From contig JAIKZQ010000017.1 in NCBI GenBank assembly GCA_024682075.1, positions 35,957 through 99,956 on the forward strand: 64,000 bases of DNA, given 5' to 3'. The notes below the pieces were generated by a model, which was given only the letters and a program-made list of their open reading frames with translations, ran no database searches and was not told the DNA's origin. The stretch is from Lachnospiraceae bacterium. GTDB taxonomy: Bacteria > Bacillota > Clostridia > Lachnospirales > Lachnospiraceae. Shown one piece after another: positions 1 to 11,340 of the stretch (positions are counted from its first letter, which is position 1; each line of letters opens with the position of its first letter). Position numbers and translations under genes: made by a program.

Positions 1-464
1 AGATATGGTCATGTGCAAACATAGTCATCGGAAAAGGCAGGATGCTCACCAGCGGCGGAATGGGAACCATGGGATATGCCATCCCCGCTGCGCTTGGCGC
101 AAAAATCGCCGCACCGAAGAGACAGACCGTTGCGGTATGCGGTGACGGCGGATTCCAGATGTCCATGTGTGAACTCGCTACATATGCTCAGCATAATGTT
201 CAGGCTAAGATAGTCGTACTTCGTAACGGTTATCTCGGAATGGTAAGAGAGTATCAGCATTATACATATGACGATGCATATTCAATGGTCAAGCTTGACG
301 GTGATCCGGATCTTTCCCACATTGCCGCAGCTTACGGTTTTGATTATCTGCTTCTTAAGAACATGAAGGATTCCGATGATGTCATAAAGAAGTTCCTTAA
401 TGACAAAAAATCCGTACTGCTCGAAGTCATCGTTGATCCCAACGATGTGGTCAAGCCCGAATAA
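1..464 (+). CDS. ilvB: Acetolactate synthase large subunit, C-terminal part (5' end outside window)
   Basis: The frame is open to the left edge (first whole codon at 3), so only the last ~154 residues are present. IlvB condenses two pyruvates to acetolactate, or pyruvate with 2-oxobutyrate, using thiamine diphosphate (ThDP) in branched-chain amino acid synthesis. The visible part is the ThDP-binding C-terminal domain: the conserved LTSGG.GTMG segment, then the GDGG start of the GDG-X(n)-N cofactor motif near nt 141 and its Asn-Gly near nt 225. The regulatory subunit follows 13 bp after the stop, so the two are probably co-transcribed. The family call is firm; the symbol (ilvB, ilvG or ilvI) cannot be separated here. 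Confidence 0.93.
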   Translation, partial: IWSCANIVIGKGRMLTSGGMGTMGYAIPAALGAKIAAPKRQTVAVCGDGGFQMSMCELATYAQHNVQAKIVVLRNGYLGMVREYQHYTYDDAYSMVKLDGDPDLSHIAAAYGFDYLLLKNMKDSDDVIKKFLNDKKSVLLEVIVDPNDVVKPE

Positions 465-477
465 GAGGTATTTTCGA

Positions 478-975
478 ATGAAAGATAAGAGAATTTATTC
501 AGTTATAGTAGAAAACAGAGCCGGTGTCCTCAGCAAGGTCAGCGGACTCTTTTCCAGAAGAAATTTCAATATCGATTCACTTGCCGTCGGTGAAACCGAT
601 GATCATACCGTCTCAAACATGACCATTGTTTCATCCGGGGATGAAAGAACTCTTGAGCAGATAGAAAAACAGCTCAACAAAAAGCTCGATGTCATCAAGG
701 TCAAGACATATTCGGAATCCCAGTGCGTATGCAGGGAACTGATGCTGATGAAGATCAAGTACAATAAGAACAATCGTCAGGAGATCATGGAGATCTGTGA
801 AGTCATGAAAGCTGAGATTGTAGACATGAGCCTTCATTTCATGATGATCCAGATCTGTGACACCCCTGAGAAGATCAAGCTGCTTCTTGACATGTTCAGA
901 TCCGTCTCGGTTGTTGAAGTAGCAAGAACCGGAACCCTTGCTCTGTCCAAGTGCTCGGAGAATGAACAGAACTGA
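478..975 (+). CDS. ilvN: Acetolactate synthase small (regulatory) subunit, copy 1
   Basis: A 165-aa protein of the IlvN/IlvH family. It has an N-terminal ACT domain (about residues 4-78, with the typical NRAGVLSKVSGLFSRR segment) that binds valine for feedback control, and a C-terminal small-subunit domain (about 85-160). ATG 478 is chosen because AAGAGGT lies just upstream and the domain begins immediately; an in-frame extension to 400 would overlap ilvB. Its position directly after ilvB fits the regulatory partner. A second gene of the same family follows at 1110. Length is normal for the family. Confidence 0.93.
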   Translation: MKDKRIYSVIVENRAGVLSKVSGLFSRRNFNIDSLAVGETDDHTVSNMTIVSSGDERTLEQIEKQLNKKLDVIKVKTYSESQCVCRELMLMKIKYNKNNRQEIMEICEVMKAEIVDMSLHFMMIQICDTPEKIKLLLDMFRSVSVVEVARTGTLALSKCSENEQN

Positions 976-1036
976 TATTTAGTTTTTGGCACGGATCGTG
1001 TTGCGTGAACGAGAAAATATTAATTACAGGTAGTCG

Positions 1037-1065
1037 TTGACATTCACATAGTAAAGCGGTAAAGT
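1037..1065 (+). promoter_or_regulatory. Predicted promoter upstream of second ilvN
   Basis: TTGACA (1037-1042), a 17-bp spacer and TAAAGT (1060-1065). The -35 is perfect and the -10 matches 4 of 6. It would let copy 2 and ilvC be transcribed apart from ilvB and copy 1. Confidence 0.5.
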
Positions 1066-1109
1066 ATTAAAAGTTACGGTTTTACTCTATATTTTTTGAA
1101 GGTACCTAT

Positions 1110-2730
<1,621 letters not shown>

Positions 2731-2755
2731 TTGCATCAGCTATTATGCATTTATC

Positions 2756-2786
2756 AAAGGGAAGTCTCATGCAGACTTCCCTTTTT
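2756..2786 (+). terminator. Intrinsic terminator after ilvC
   Basis: A 12-bp perfect stem (AAAGGGAAGTCT / AGACTTCCCTTT), 5-nt loop and a T run. It ends the ilv unit 26 bp past the ilvC stop. Confidence 0.9.
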
Positions 2787-2814
2787 CGTACTATTAATTT
2801 CATTTTTTTCTGAT

Positions 2815-3021
2815 GCCTGCCGTTCAGCATATTATAACGCGAACGCGCCTTTCGGCTCCGGCTACAGGATGTAGCATAGGCCTGTATGCAAGTGCATGGA
2901 TGCACTTGCAGGCCCAGACTCGGGCCGTAGCGGTACTAAGCTCGAACTTCGCAGAGCTCGTTCTCACTAAGTACCGACGGTCCTCACAGGGTTCGCTTTT
3001 ATAACATGCTGAATGGCAGGC
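2815..3021. repeat. Long imperfect inverted-repeat intergenic element
   Basis: Most of the 467-bp gap between ilvC and leuC. The outer arms 2815-2844 and 2991-3021 are near-perfect inverted copies (GCCTGCC.TTCAGCAT.TTATAA..GCGAAC), with smaller hairpins inside, including CAAGTGCATG/GATGCACTTG near 2889-2910 and AGCTC/GAGCT near 2940-2960. It is more GC-rich than its surroundings. No open frame fills it and no transposase is present. It looks like a folded RNA/DNA element of unknown role. Confidence 0.75.
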
Positions 3022-3106
3022 GAGATAGAATAATTCAATGTAATTGTCTTAAAAAATTATAGATAGAAAATATGCCCAAAATCATAGATTCAGATATGTT
3101 CTGTGC

Positions 3107-3135
3107 TGGATATTCACAGGCGGATTTGCTATAAT
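3107..3135 (+). promoter_or_regulatory. Predicted leuC promoter
   Basis: TGGATA (3107-3112), a 17-bp spacer and a perfect TATAAT (3130-3135), 63 bp before the leuC start. The -35 matches 4 of 6. Confidence 0.55.
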
Positions 3136-3197
3136 ACTAATGTTTTGGCATTAAGCAAAAATATTGATTTATCAACGAAGAAATGAGGATTTTACCT

Positions 3198-4466
3198 ATG
3201 GGAATGACAATGACTCAGAAGATCCTGGCAAGGGCTGCCGGGAAAGAATCCGTTAAAGCCGGCGATCTCATCATGGCTGATCTCGACCTCGTGCTCGGAA
3301 ACGATATCACGAGTCCTGTTGCCATTCATGAGATTGAGAAGATGAATGTGGAAGGAGTGTTCAACAAGGACAAGATTGCACTTGTTCCCGACCATTTCGT
3401 TCCCAATAAAGACATCAAATCCGCTGAGCATTGTAAATGTGTCAGGGAATTTGCCAGAAAAAATGACATCACCAATTATTTTGAAGTCGGTGAGATGGGC
3501 ATTGAGCATGCACTTCTTCCCGAAAAAGGACTTACCGTGCCCGGGGACGTGATCATCGGTGCCGATTCTCATACATGTACCTACGGAGCTCTCGGCGCTT
3601 TCTCAACCGGTGTCGGATCCACCGACATGGCTGCAGGAATGGCTACCGGACAGGCATGGTTCAAGGTTCCTTCAGCCATTAAGTTCAATCTCACAGGAGC
3701 ACTTCCTAAGGATGTGAGTGGCAAGGACCTCATTCTTCATATAATAGGAATGATAGGCGTTGACGGTGCTCTTTATAAGTCAATGGAATTTACCGGTCCC
3801 GGCGTGGCATCACTTTCAATGGATGACAGATTCACCGTTGCCAACATGGCCATCGAAGCCGGCGGAAAGAACGGAATATTCCCTGTTGATGACAAGACTG
3901 TCGAATATCTTAAGGAGCATGCAACCAGAGAGTACAAGGTATTTGAAGCTGATGCTGATGCGGAATATGACGAGACAATAGAGATCGATCTTTCCAAACT
4001 TCGTCCTACCGTGTCTTTCCCTCATCTTCCCGAGAATACTCATACGATTGATGAGATCCACAAGGATGGCGATGTTAAGATCGATCAGGTCGTCATTGGT
4101 TCATGTACAAACGGCAGGATCTCTGACATGAGAATAGCGGCTGAGATACTTAAGGGAAGACATGTTGCCAAGGGACTGAGGGTCATAGTCATTCCCGCAA
4201 CACAGGCTGTATATATGCAGTGTCTTGAAGAAGGACTTCTTAAGATCTTCATCGAAGCCGGATGCGTAGTTTCGACTCCCACATGCGGTCCCTGCCTTGG
4301 CGGATATATGGGTGTCATGGCTGCGGGTGAAAGATGTGTCTCCACCACGAACAGAAATTTCGTAGGAAGAATGGGACATGTTGATTCAGAAGTATATCTT
4401 GCATCACCTGCTGTGGCTGCCGCAAGTGCGGTCAAAGGCATTATTGCCTGCCCCGAAGATCTGTGA
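3198..4466 (+). CDS. leuC: 3-isopropylmalate dehydratase large subunit
   Basis: A 422-aa [4Fe-4S] hydro-lyase subunit that isomerises 2- to 3-isopropylmalate in leucine synthesis, together with LeuD. The length fits the short LeuC/homoaconitase type. Cluster-binding cysteines are visible in GSCTNG (near 4104) and in the CGPC motif (near 4284-4293), and the HTCTYG motif is near 3570. ATG 3198 is preferred over the in-frame ATG at 3183 because GAGG (3185-3188) sits 9 bp upstream of it and the protein then begins MGMTMTQK, the usual N-terminus. leuD follows 51 bp on. Confidence 0.95.
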   Translation: MGMTMTQKILARAAGKESVKAGDLIMADLDLVLGNDITSPVAIHEIEKMNVEGVFNKDKIALVPDHFVPNKDIKSAEHCKCVREFARKNDITNYFEVGEMGIEHALLPEKGLTVPGDVIIGADSHTCTYGALGAFSTGVGSTDMAAGMATGQAWFKVPSAIKFNLTGALPKDVSGKDLILHIIGMIGVDGALYKSMEFTGPGVASLSMDDRFTVANMAIEAGGKNGIFPVDDKTVEYLKEHATREYKVFEADADAEYDETIEIDLSKLRPTVSFPHLPENTHTIDEIHKDGDVKIDQVVIGSCTNGRISDMRIAAEILKGRHVAKGLRVIVIPATQAVYMQCLEEGLLKIFIEAGCVVSTPTCGPCLGGYMGVMAAGERCVSTTNRNFVGRMGHVDSEVYLASPAVAAASAVKGIIACPEDL

Positions 4467-4517
4467 TGATAAGTGATAACCAATTAATCAGACATATAGC
4501 ATGAATGGAGAGCTGTA

Positions 4518-5012
4518 ATGGATAACGCTAAAGGACATGTACTTAAATACGGTGATAATGTTGACACCGACGTCATAATACCCGCAAGATATCTTAATTC
4601 CTCGGATCCTGCCGAGCTTGCTGAGCACTGCATGGAAGATATAGACAAGGATTTCACCAAAAGGATGAACAAGGGTGATATCATCGTCGCTGCAAAGAAT
4701 TTCGGCTGCGGATCATCCAGGGAACATGCGCCTATTTCAATCAAGGCTTCAGGAATTTCCTGCGTCATAGCAGAGACATTTGCAAGGATATTCTATAGAA
4801 ATGCCATCAATATCGGACTTCCCATCATCGAGTGTCATGAGGCATCAAAAGGCATCAATGACGGTGATGAAGTTGAGATTGATTTTAATACCGGCATAAT
4901 AACCGACATTACAAAGGGCACGACTTATCAGGGTCAGGCTTTTCCCGAGTTCATGCAGAAGATCATTGCCGCAGAAGGGCTTGTCAATTACATCAATGAG
5001 AGCAAGAAATAA
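4518..5012 (+). CDS. leuD: 3-isopropylmalate dehydratase small subunit
   Basis: A 164-aa swivel-domain partner of LeuC. The family motifs [12 protein letters not shown] (near residue 15) and [10 protein letters not shown] (near residue 61) are intact. The short length matches the archaeal/clostridial-type small subunit. Its last base is the first base of the ruvA start codon (TAATG), so translation of ruvA is probably coupled to it. No leuB or leuA is present nearby. Confidence 0.95.
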   Translation: MDNAKGHVLKYGDNVDTDVIIPARYLNSSDPAELAEHCMEDIDKDFTKRMNKGDIIVAAKNFGCGSSREHAPISIKASGISCVIAETFARIFYRNAINIGLPIIECHEASKGINDGDEVEIDFNTGIITDITKGTTYQGQAFPEFMQKIIAAEGLVNYINESKK

Positions 5013-5632
5013 TGTTTGCATTTGTTGAAGGAGTTCTTGATTTTCTCGATGCCGACATGTGTGTTGTGGATATCGGAGGCCTTGGCATCAACGTAAACAT
5101 TACGTCCAGATGTTCAGGGCAGATCGGCTCGGTAGGAGATCATGTAAAACTATATACTTATACTCAGGTCTCCGAAGACACTTTCCAGCTCTATGGATTT
5201 GATGACAGGGATGACCTTGATATGTTCAGAAAGCTGGTTTCCGTCTCGGGTGTGGGCCCTAAGAGTGCCTTATCGCTGCTTTCGGTAATGGATGCGGATT
5301 CCGTGAGATATGCCGTCATCAGCGATGACATCAAGTCTCTTTCCAAAGCAAAGGGAATTTCTGCCAAGACAGCCGGGAAGATCATCATTGAGCTGAAAGG
5401 AAAAGTCGATCTTTCTGATGACAGTCTCGCAAGAAAGTTCGGATCTGATCCTGTCAGTGTAACGCCCAGGGAGAGTTTTGGAAGCGAAGAGAGCGATGCT
5501 CTTGCCGCTCTTGTATCTCTTGGCTATTCGGAATCGGAGAGTTCAAAAGCCATTCTTTCCATAGAAGATCATTCAACTTATGATTCCGGAACTCTTTTGT
5601 CCCTGGCACTTAAAGTACTTTACGGTAAATAG
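5012..5632 (+). CDS. ruvA: Holliday junction branch migration protein RuvA
   Basis: A 206-aa protein that binds four-way DNA junctions and loads the RuvB motor. It has the N-terminal OB fold (1-62), tandem helix-hairpin-helix motifs (around [15 protein letters not shown] and [16 protein letters not shown]), an acidic linker and a C-terminal RuvB-contacting domain. The start overlaps the leuD stop by one base. ruvB begins 8 bp after the stop. No LexA box was seen directly before it, so transcription probably comes through leuCD or from inside leuD. Confidence 0.95.
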   Translation: MFAFVEGVLDFLDADMCVVDIGGLGINVNITSRCSGQIGSVGDHVKLYTYTQVSEDTFQLYGFDDRDDLDMFRKLVSVSGVGPKSALSLLSVMDADSVRYAVISDDIKSLSKAKGISAKTAGKIIIELKGKVDLSDDSLARKFGSDPVSVTPRESFGSEESDALAALVSLGYSESESSKAILSIEDHSTYDSGTLLSLALKVLYGK

Positions 5633-5640
5633 GAAACATC

Positions 5641-6639
5641 ATGCCCAGAAGCATTGAAACTAATCTGACAAAAGAAGACAAGCCGGTCGAGCATTCTTTA
5701 AGGCCACAGAGGCTTAAGGAATATATCGGACAGGAAGCGATAAAGGAAAGGCTCATCATACAGATAGAAGCCGCAAAGACCAGGGGAGAGGCTCTCGATC
5801 ATGTCCTTCTTTACGGACCTCCCGGACTTGGAAAGACCACTCTTGCGGGGATCATATCAAATGAAATGGGTACCCATATCAGGATCACCTCGGGGCCTGC
5901 TATAGAAAAGCCTTCTGAGATGGCTGCGATCCTCAATTCCCTTCAGGAAAAGGACATGCTCTTCATAGATGAGATCCACAGGCTTAACCGTCAGGTCGAG
6001 GAAGTGCTTTATCCGGCAATGGAAGATTTTGCCATCGACGTGATGATCGGCAAGGATTCCTCATCATCAGCACGAAGTGTAAGGCTGCCGCTCCCTCATT
6101 TTACTCTTATCGGAGCAACGACAAGAGCTGATATGCTGACGGCTCCTTTAAGAGACAGATTCGGTGAGCAGTTCCATATGGAATTCTATACACCTGATGA
6201 GCTTTCGGAAGTTCTTCTTTTCTCATCCAAAAAGCTTGATGTAAAGATTGAAAAAGACGCTGCACTTGAGCTGGCTAAGAGAAGCAGGGGAACTCCCAGA
6301 ATTGCAAATCGGATGCTCAAGAGAGTAAGGGATTACGCTCTTGTCAGATATGACGGCATCATCACAAAAGACATTGCCATCGAAGCAATGGACCTGATGT
6401 CCATAGACAAGCTCGGACTTGATAATACGGACAGGATGATCCTCGAGACTATCATTAAGAAGTTTGACGGAGGACCTGTGGGACTGGACACCCTGGCAGC
6501 CGCAACCGGTGAAGATGCGGGTACTCTTGAAGATGTCTACGAACCATATCTTCTCAAGAACGGTCTTCTTATGCGCACTCCAAAGGGCAGGGTGATAACG
6601 GATCTTGCCAGAGAGCATCTTGACATGTGGCTGACATGA
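5641..6639 (+). CDS. ruvB: Holliday junction DNA helicase RuvB
   Basis: A 332-aa AAA+ motor that drives branch migration with RuvA. Walker [10 protein letters not shown] is near residue 60, Walker B DEIHRLNR near residue 108, sensor [17 protein letters not shown] follows, and the C-terminal winged-helix DNA-binding domain holds [15 protein letters not shown]. Length is normal. It is the last gene of the leuCD-ruvAB group; a separate promoter precedes the next gene. Confidence 0.97.
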   Translation: MPRSIETNLTKEDKPVEHSLRPQRLKEYIGQEAIKERLIIQIEAAKTRGEALDHVLLYGPPGLGKTTLAGIISNEMGTHIRITSGPAIEKPSEMAAILNSLQEKDMLFIDEIHRLNRQVEEVLYPAMEDFAIDVMIGKDSSSSARSVRLPLPHFTLIGATTRADMLTAPLRDRFGEQFHMEFYTPDELSEVLLFSSKKLDVKIEKDAALELAKRSRGTPRIANRMLKRVRDYALVRYDGIITKDIAIEAMDLMSIDKLGLDNTDRMILETIIKKFDGGPVGLDTLAAATGEDAGTLEDVYEPYLLKNGLLMRTPKGRVITDLAREHLDMWLT

Positions 6640-6656
6640 TGGCTGTGTCATTCCGA

Positions 6657-6686
6657 TTGATAAATATATTATGATTAGTATATACT
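6657..6686 (+). promoter_or_regulatory. Predicted promoter of the zapA-like gene
   Basis: TTGATA (6657-6662), an 18-bp spacer and TATACT (6681-6686), followed by CGGAGG and ATG 6718. Confidence 0.55.
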
Positions 6687-6717
6687 GTTCTAAAGAAGGA
6701 TTATTTCGGAGGGGTAT

Positions 6718-7734
6718 ATGTCTGACATTAACGAAACACAAGTGATCATCGCAGGCAGGGTCCTGACTCTTAAAGGCTATGAAACTGCCGAATATACCCA
6801 GAAGGTAGCCAATTATCTCAATAAGAAACATTCCGAATGCAAGGCAACTGTATCTTTCAGATCCCAGAACAAGGAGATGCAGATGCTTCTTGTAGCGCTT
6901 AACATTGCTGATGATTATATGAAGATCCATGACAGACTTGAGGAAGTAGAAAACATTCTCAAGGATAAGGATAAGGAGATATATAATCTCAAACATGATA
7001 TCGTGACCACACAGAGCAGACTTGATAAGGCTGATGAGCAGGTCAGAACTCTTCAGGACAAGATGGCTGAAAGTTCCAAGAAGCTTATACAGCTTGATGC
7101 AAAGCTCAGGAACAAGGATAAAAGGCAGAATTCCGATAAAGAAAACGAACCCGCCAGATCTGAAATAAAAGCCGAATCAAGGCCTGAAGTAAGATCCGAA
7201 AAAAGACCTGAAACCAAGCCTGAACTTAAGCCTGAATCAAAACCTGAAGTTAAGCCTGAAGCTAAAAACGATGTCAAACCTGCACCTGTGCCCGAATCTA
7301 AACCAGAAGTGAAGCCTGAAGCGGTTTCCGAGCTGGGAGCAGAATCAAAACCTGAGATCAGACAGGATGTTAAAGCTGAAACCAAGCCCGAACCCGCACA
7401 TGATGGGGTAAGACCCGTATCGGCTCCCGCACCCGGCCCCGGAACTTCAGTAAATACGGCCCCCGGGACAGCCAATTCACAGGCCGCCGAAAAAAAGCCC
7501 GCACCTGCAAGACCTATAGCTGCACCGGCACCGGGTCCTTCCGGAAAACCTGTGTCAGCTCCTGAGCCTAAAGCAGAAGAAAAAAAGCCCGAACCTGCTC
7601 CTTCGTACAGACAGGAGTCGTTATTTGATGATGTGCCCGAGCCCGTTTCCGAGCCCAGGCTTGTAAAGGGCGGACCCGGACGTGATAAGGACGATGATAA
7701 GGGAACGGTTCAGTTTCCTTTCAATAAACGCTGA
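6718..7734 (+). CDS. zapA: ZapA-domain protein with long charged, proline-rich tail
   Basis: A 338-aa protein. Residues 1-80 resemble ZapA, the small FtsZ-bundling cell-division protein (VIIAGRVLTLKGYE..EYTQKVANYLN). A coiled coil covers about 75-140. From about 145 to 320 it is a low-complexity tail of repeated KPE/VKPEA-type units and proline/alanine-rich stretches, ending in a conserved-looking basic tail. Ordinary ZapA is about 80-100 aa, so the tail is an unusual addition, likely a flexible spacer. CGGAGGGG sets the start at 6718. A U32-family gene follows 5 bp later. Confidence 0.75.
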   Translation: MSDINETQVIIAGRVLTLKGYETAEYTQKVANYLNKKHSECKATVSFRSQNKEMQMLLVALNIADDYMKIHDRLEEVENILKDKDKEIYNLKHDIVTTQSRLDKADEQVRTLQDKMAESSKKLIQLDAKLRNKDKRQNSDKENEPARSEIKAESRPEVRSEKRPETKPELKPESKPEVKPEAKNDVKPAPVPESKPEVKPEAVSELGAESKPEIRQDVKAETKPEPAHDGVRPVSAPAPGPGTSVNTAPGTANSQAAEKKPAPARPIAAPAPGPSGKPVSAPEPKAEEKKPEPAPSYRQESLFDDVPEPVSEPRLVKGGPGRDKDDDKGTVQFPFNKR

Positions 7735-7739
7735 TCCGA

Positions 7740-9956
7740 ATGAAGTCTGAACATCTGACAACCCTAAATATGAAACCGGAGCTCCTTGCGCCTGCAGGCA
7801 GCAAGGAGTCTTTTTATGCTGCGCTCAGATCCGGTGCAGATGCTGTTTATATGGCCGCTGAGAAGTTCGGAGCAAGAGCATATGCCGGGAATTTCACTTA
7901 TGATGAGATTTTTGAATGTGCAGACTTTGCCCATGTCTATGGAAAGAAGATATATCTTACGGTCAATACTCTGGTCAAGGAAAATGAATTCGGTCAGCTT
8001 CGTGAATTCATTGAAAGTGGTGTTCCTGATGTCTGTGACGGTCTTATAATCCAGGATCTTGGAGTTGCTTCATTTTTCCGTAAAGAAAGACCACTGATCC
8101 CCATTCACGCCAGCACCCAGATGTCCGTGACGGGTCCTGCCGGTGCAAGCCTGCTTAAAGGAAACGGATTCACAAGGGTCGTTCCTGCAAGAGAACTGAG
8201 TTTTGAAGAGATAAAGGATATATATGATGCTACGGGTATGGAGATTGAATGTTTCATTCACGGAGCTATGTGTTATTCGTATTCGGGGCAGTGTCTCTTT
8301 TCATCGATACTTGGGGGCAGGAGTGGCAACAGAGGAAGATGTGCCCAGCCGTGCAGGCTCCCTTACAGGCTGTCCGGAAGCAAGGAAAAAACCGAAACTT
8401 ATCCGCTCAGCCTAAAAGATATGTGTACCCTTGAGATCCTTCCAGATATTCTTTCAGCCGGTGCCGTTTCACTGAAAGTTGAAGGCAGAATGAAACCGCC
8501 TCAGTATGTTGCGGGCGTGATATCCGTTTACAGAAAATATCTGGATATGTATCTGTCAGGAGATGAGTACGCAGTTGATAAAAAAGATCTTGAGTTCCTT
8601 TCGGGTTTATATGTGAGAGGAGATCTTTCACACGGATATTTTGACAGACATAACAGCCGTGACATGGTTACAATTTATTCTCACGGATATAACGGTTCTG
8701 AGGATGAAGCATCGGACAGGGCTAAGACGCTGGTAAGTGATGATGCCGATAATCCGTATGTCGGTCCTTTGAAAGTAAGAATGTCCGCATCTTTTAAGAT
8801 CGGGCAGAATGCTTATGTTACCGCATCCTGCGTGGATCCGGAAGGAAAAGAAGCTTACGGATATGCCGGGGGCGAAATCGTTTCAAAGGCTGAAAAGGCC
8901 TCGATTGGAACAAAGGACATACTTAAGGCGTTTAAAAAGACGGGAAATACCGTTTTTGTCACGGATGATCATCTGATGGATATAGACGTGGACGATAATG
9001 CCTTTTATTCTTTGAAGGGGCTGAACCAGCTTAGAAGAGATGTCCTTGATGATCTGATGAAAAACCTCATTCATGATCCTGTACAAAATGAAGGCGCTTT
9101 GACGCAGGTTCCGGATACGGATAAGCAGTCTGTCCGCAGATCCGTCATCGCAGATAAAACCTGCAGCATTCTTATAGGGACTTACGAGCAGGCATTTGCC
9201 GTGGCAAAAGCCATAAAGGAAAACATTCTGGAGGAATCATTCAGGATCTATCTTGAAGAATCGCTCATAATGTCTGATGATGCCGATGAGATCTTTGACC
9301 TGTTCGGAAAAGAATTCCGTGAAGATGTGCCTGTATATGCAGCTCTTTCTTTTATCAGGAGAAAGGGAGATGATCTGAAGAAGATCTTCAGTCTGCTTGA
9401 AGAAGGATCGATCGACGGACTTTTGATCCGGAATCTTGAGGATCTGGCCGTATTTTCAAAGAAATACTCCGAAAGGATCATCACCGATTTCGGACTATAT
9501 TCGTACAATGCCGAGGCTTCCGGTTTTTGGAGCAGATATTCGGGAATCCGGACCATGCCGCTTGAGCTGTCCGGAAATGAGATGTCGGATCTGATAAAAG
9601 CATCCGGGAACGTTACTGAAAAAGTCATTTACGGAAGAGCTCCTCTGATGATCACTGCGGGATGCGTTAGAAAAACGCTTAAATCATGTACGCACAGATC
9701 GGGTTTTGAGACTATAATAGACAGAAAGGGCATCGGATTTCCTGTCAAATGTGACTGCGGAAGATGCCTTAACATAATATATAATTCCGTGCCGCTGCTT
9801 GTGCGTTCGCATTTTGACGAAAGGCTCTGCGGAAGGATCGAATTTACCACGGAGAATGCAGATGAGGTGATGGATGTATTCAGGGTCTATGCGGGAATCA
9901 AAGACATAAATGACATTCCTCACACAAGCGGCTGGTCAAACAGGCCGGTATCATAA
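7740..9956 (+). CDS. U32 family peptidase-like protein (RlhA/YhbU group)
   Basis: A 738-aa member of the U32 family. The N-terminal TIM-barrel-like part begins PELLAPAGSKESF and carries the U32 signature around residues 165-205 (ECFIHGAMCYSYSGQC, then a GNRGRCAQPCR Cys cluster). A long C-terminal part has further Cys groups (KSCTHRSG; VKCDCGRC). Characterised relatives act in hydroxylation of rRNA or tRNA rather than proteolysis; the exact substrate here is unknown. The start at 7740 has no clear RBS and lies 5 bp after the zapA stop, suggesting coupling; ATG 7770 is an alternative. Confidence 0.85.
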   Translation: MKSEHLTTLNMKPELLAPAGSKESFYAALRSGADAVYMAAEKFGARAYAGNFTYDEIFECADFAHVYGKKIYLTVNTLVKENEFGQLREFIESGVPDVCDGLIIQDLGVASFFRKERPLIPIHASTQMSVTGPAGASLLKGNGFTRVVPARELSFEEIKDIYDATGMEIECFIHGAMCYSYSGQCLFSSILGGRSGNRGRCAQPCRLPYRLSGSKEKTETYPLSLKDMCTLEILPDILSAGAVSLKVEGRMKPPQYVAGVISVYRKYLDMYLSGDEYAVDKKDLEFLSGLYVRGDLSHGYFDRHNSRDMVTIYSHGYNGSEDEASDRAKTLVSDDADNPYVGPLKVRMSASFKIGQNAYVTASCVDPEGKEAYGYAGGEIVSKAEKASIGTKDILKAFKKTGNTVFVTDDHLMDIDVDDNAFYSLKGLNQLRRDVLDDLMKNLIHDPVQNEGALTQVPDTDKQSVRRSVIADKTCSILIGTYEQAFAVAKAIKENILEESFRIYLEESLIMSDDADEIFDLFGKEFREDVPVYAALSFIRRKGDDLKKIFSLLEEGSIDGLLIRNLEDLAVFSKKYSERIITDFGLYSYNAEASGFWSRYSGIRTMPLELSGNEMSDLIKASGNVTEKVIYGRAPLMITAGCVRKTLKSCTHRSGFETIIDRKGIGFPVKCDCGRCLNIIYNSVPLLVRSHFDERLCGRIEFTTENADEVMDVFRVYAGIKDINDIPHTSGWSNRPVS

Positions 9957-9975
9957 ATACAGCGGGATCTGAGCA

Positions 9976-11340
9976 ATGCAGATTGCCTTGAAATTTTATG
10001 TAATTGAATTATCGAGATACATCATAGCTTTTCTTATGTTCATCTACACGACGCTTTCTGTCGTGAGCGTTTTTTCGAAAAAGAAAAAGCTTGTTTCCGT
10101 ATGCACATCAATACAGAGCGGCTTGCTTCTTGTGCTGATGTTCCTTTGTTTTCTGGATCTGACATTTGTATCCGGGCAGGAAGAATATCTGTATCTTTTT
10201 GCGTTCATAACGCTGTTTCTGTTTTTCATGATCACAATAGTCACTATCATATATGATAAGTCGGACAGGATCCTGCTGAACAATATGTGTCTTTTGTCAG
10301 GAATAGGTCTTTGCATTGTTTCAAGGCTTTCTTTCAGCAAAGCTTTCAGGCAGTACATAATCACCCTTGTATCATTTGCGATATGTCTTGCCATACCGTT
10401 TTTTATAGACAGATTCAAATATTTCAAACAGCTTTTGTGGGTATATGCGGGAGTCGGACTTGTCGTTTTGTCCATGGTACTTTTTACGGGAAGCAAGGTA
10501 AACGGTGCCAACATCACCTATACTTTAAAGGGAATCACATTCCAGCCCTCGGAGTTCGTCAAGATCATATATCTGTTTTTCCTGGCGGCTTTGTTATATA
10601 AATACAACAGTTTTAAATGGATAGTGGTCTCAGCACTGATAACCGGAGCTTATGTCATTGTCCTTGTTTTCTCGAGGGATCTCGGAAGTGCACTGATATT
10701 TTTTGTTGCATATGTGATGGTCATTGTGATGGCCACACACAATTATCTGTACCTTCTGAGCGGTATCTTCGGAGGAGCGATAGCCTGTATCGTTGCTTAC
10801 AATCTGTTCGACCATGTAAAGGTCAGGGTCGTTGCCTTTCTTGATCCGTGGAATTATATCGATGACCAGGCATATCAGATAACCCAGTCGCTTTTTGCGA
10901 TATCCTCGGGAGGATGGTTCGGCGGCGGCCTGATGCAGGGGAGGCCTTCGGACATTCCATTCGTCAATCAGGATCTGATCTTTTCGGCTGTCTGTGAAGA
11001 ATTCGGTCTCTTTTTCGCAATATGTCTTCTGATCATATGCATGTGCTGCTTCTGCAGAATGATGATGCTCTCATACATGATAGCTGACAAATTTTATCAG
11101 ATAATCGTTTACGGCATAGGAGTCATGTATATATTCCAGGTCTTCCTGACTGTCGGAGGAGGCATTAAGTTCATACCACTTACCGGTCTGACGCTGCCAT
11201 TCATCAGTTACGGAGGCAGTTCGGTGATGACCACATACATTATGTTCTACATTGTTCAGGGAATAGTGATCAAATCAAGAAATTACGAAAGTGTTCACGA
11301 TGAAAGAAAGACGTCACCCGATACAAAAATATCTCAATAG
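9976..11340 (+). CDS. FtsW/RodA/SpoVE-family (SEDS) glycosyltransferase
   Basis: A 454-aa integral membrane protein with about ten hydrophobic segments. SEDS proteins polymerise lipid II into glycan strands together with a class B penicillin-binding protein. Family motifs seen: FQPSEFVKI (near 190), the GGWFGGGL loop (near 310), a conserved acidic NQDLIFSAVCEEFG segment, and LPFISYGGSS near the C-terminus. The next gene, a class B PBP-like transpeptidase, overlaps its end by about 40 bp, so the two form a matched pair. Whether the pair serves division, elongation or sporulation cannot be told. Confidence 0.9.
   Translation: MQIALKFYVIELSRYIIAFLMFIYTTLSVVSVFSKKKKLVSVCTSIQSGLLLVLMFLCFLDLTFVSGQEEYLYLFAFITLFLFFMITIVTIIYDKSDRILLNNMCLLSGIGLCIVSRLSFSKAFRQYIITLVSFAICLAIPFFIDRFKYFKQLLWVYAGVGLVVLSMVLFTGSKVNGANITYTLKGITFQPSEFVKIIYLFFLAALLYKYNSFKWIVVSALITGAYVIVLVFSRDLGSALIFFVAYVMVIVMATHNYLYLLSGIFGGAIACIVAYNLFDHVKVRVVAFLDPWNYIDDQAYQITQSLFAISSGGWFGGGLMQGRPSDIPFVNQDLIFSAVCEEFGLFFAICLLIICMCCFCRMMMLSYMIADKFYQIIVYGIGVMYIFQVFLTVGGGIKFIPLTGLTLPFISYGGSSVMTTYIMFYIVQGIVIKSRNYESVHDERKTSPDTKISQ

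Noticed and set aside
976..1109. Leader-peptide attenuator before the second ilvN
   Set aside because: No short frame rich in branched-chain codons and no terminator/antiterminator pair was found; only a promoter is supported.
6223..6996. Long minus-strand open frame opposite ruvB/zapA
   Set aside because: Lies over well-supported plus-strand genes, has no RBS and no recognisable protein features.
7053..7475. Minus-strand Ser/Gly-rich frame opposite the zapA tail
   Set aside because: It is the antisense of the KPE repeats; low complexity alone keeps it open.
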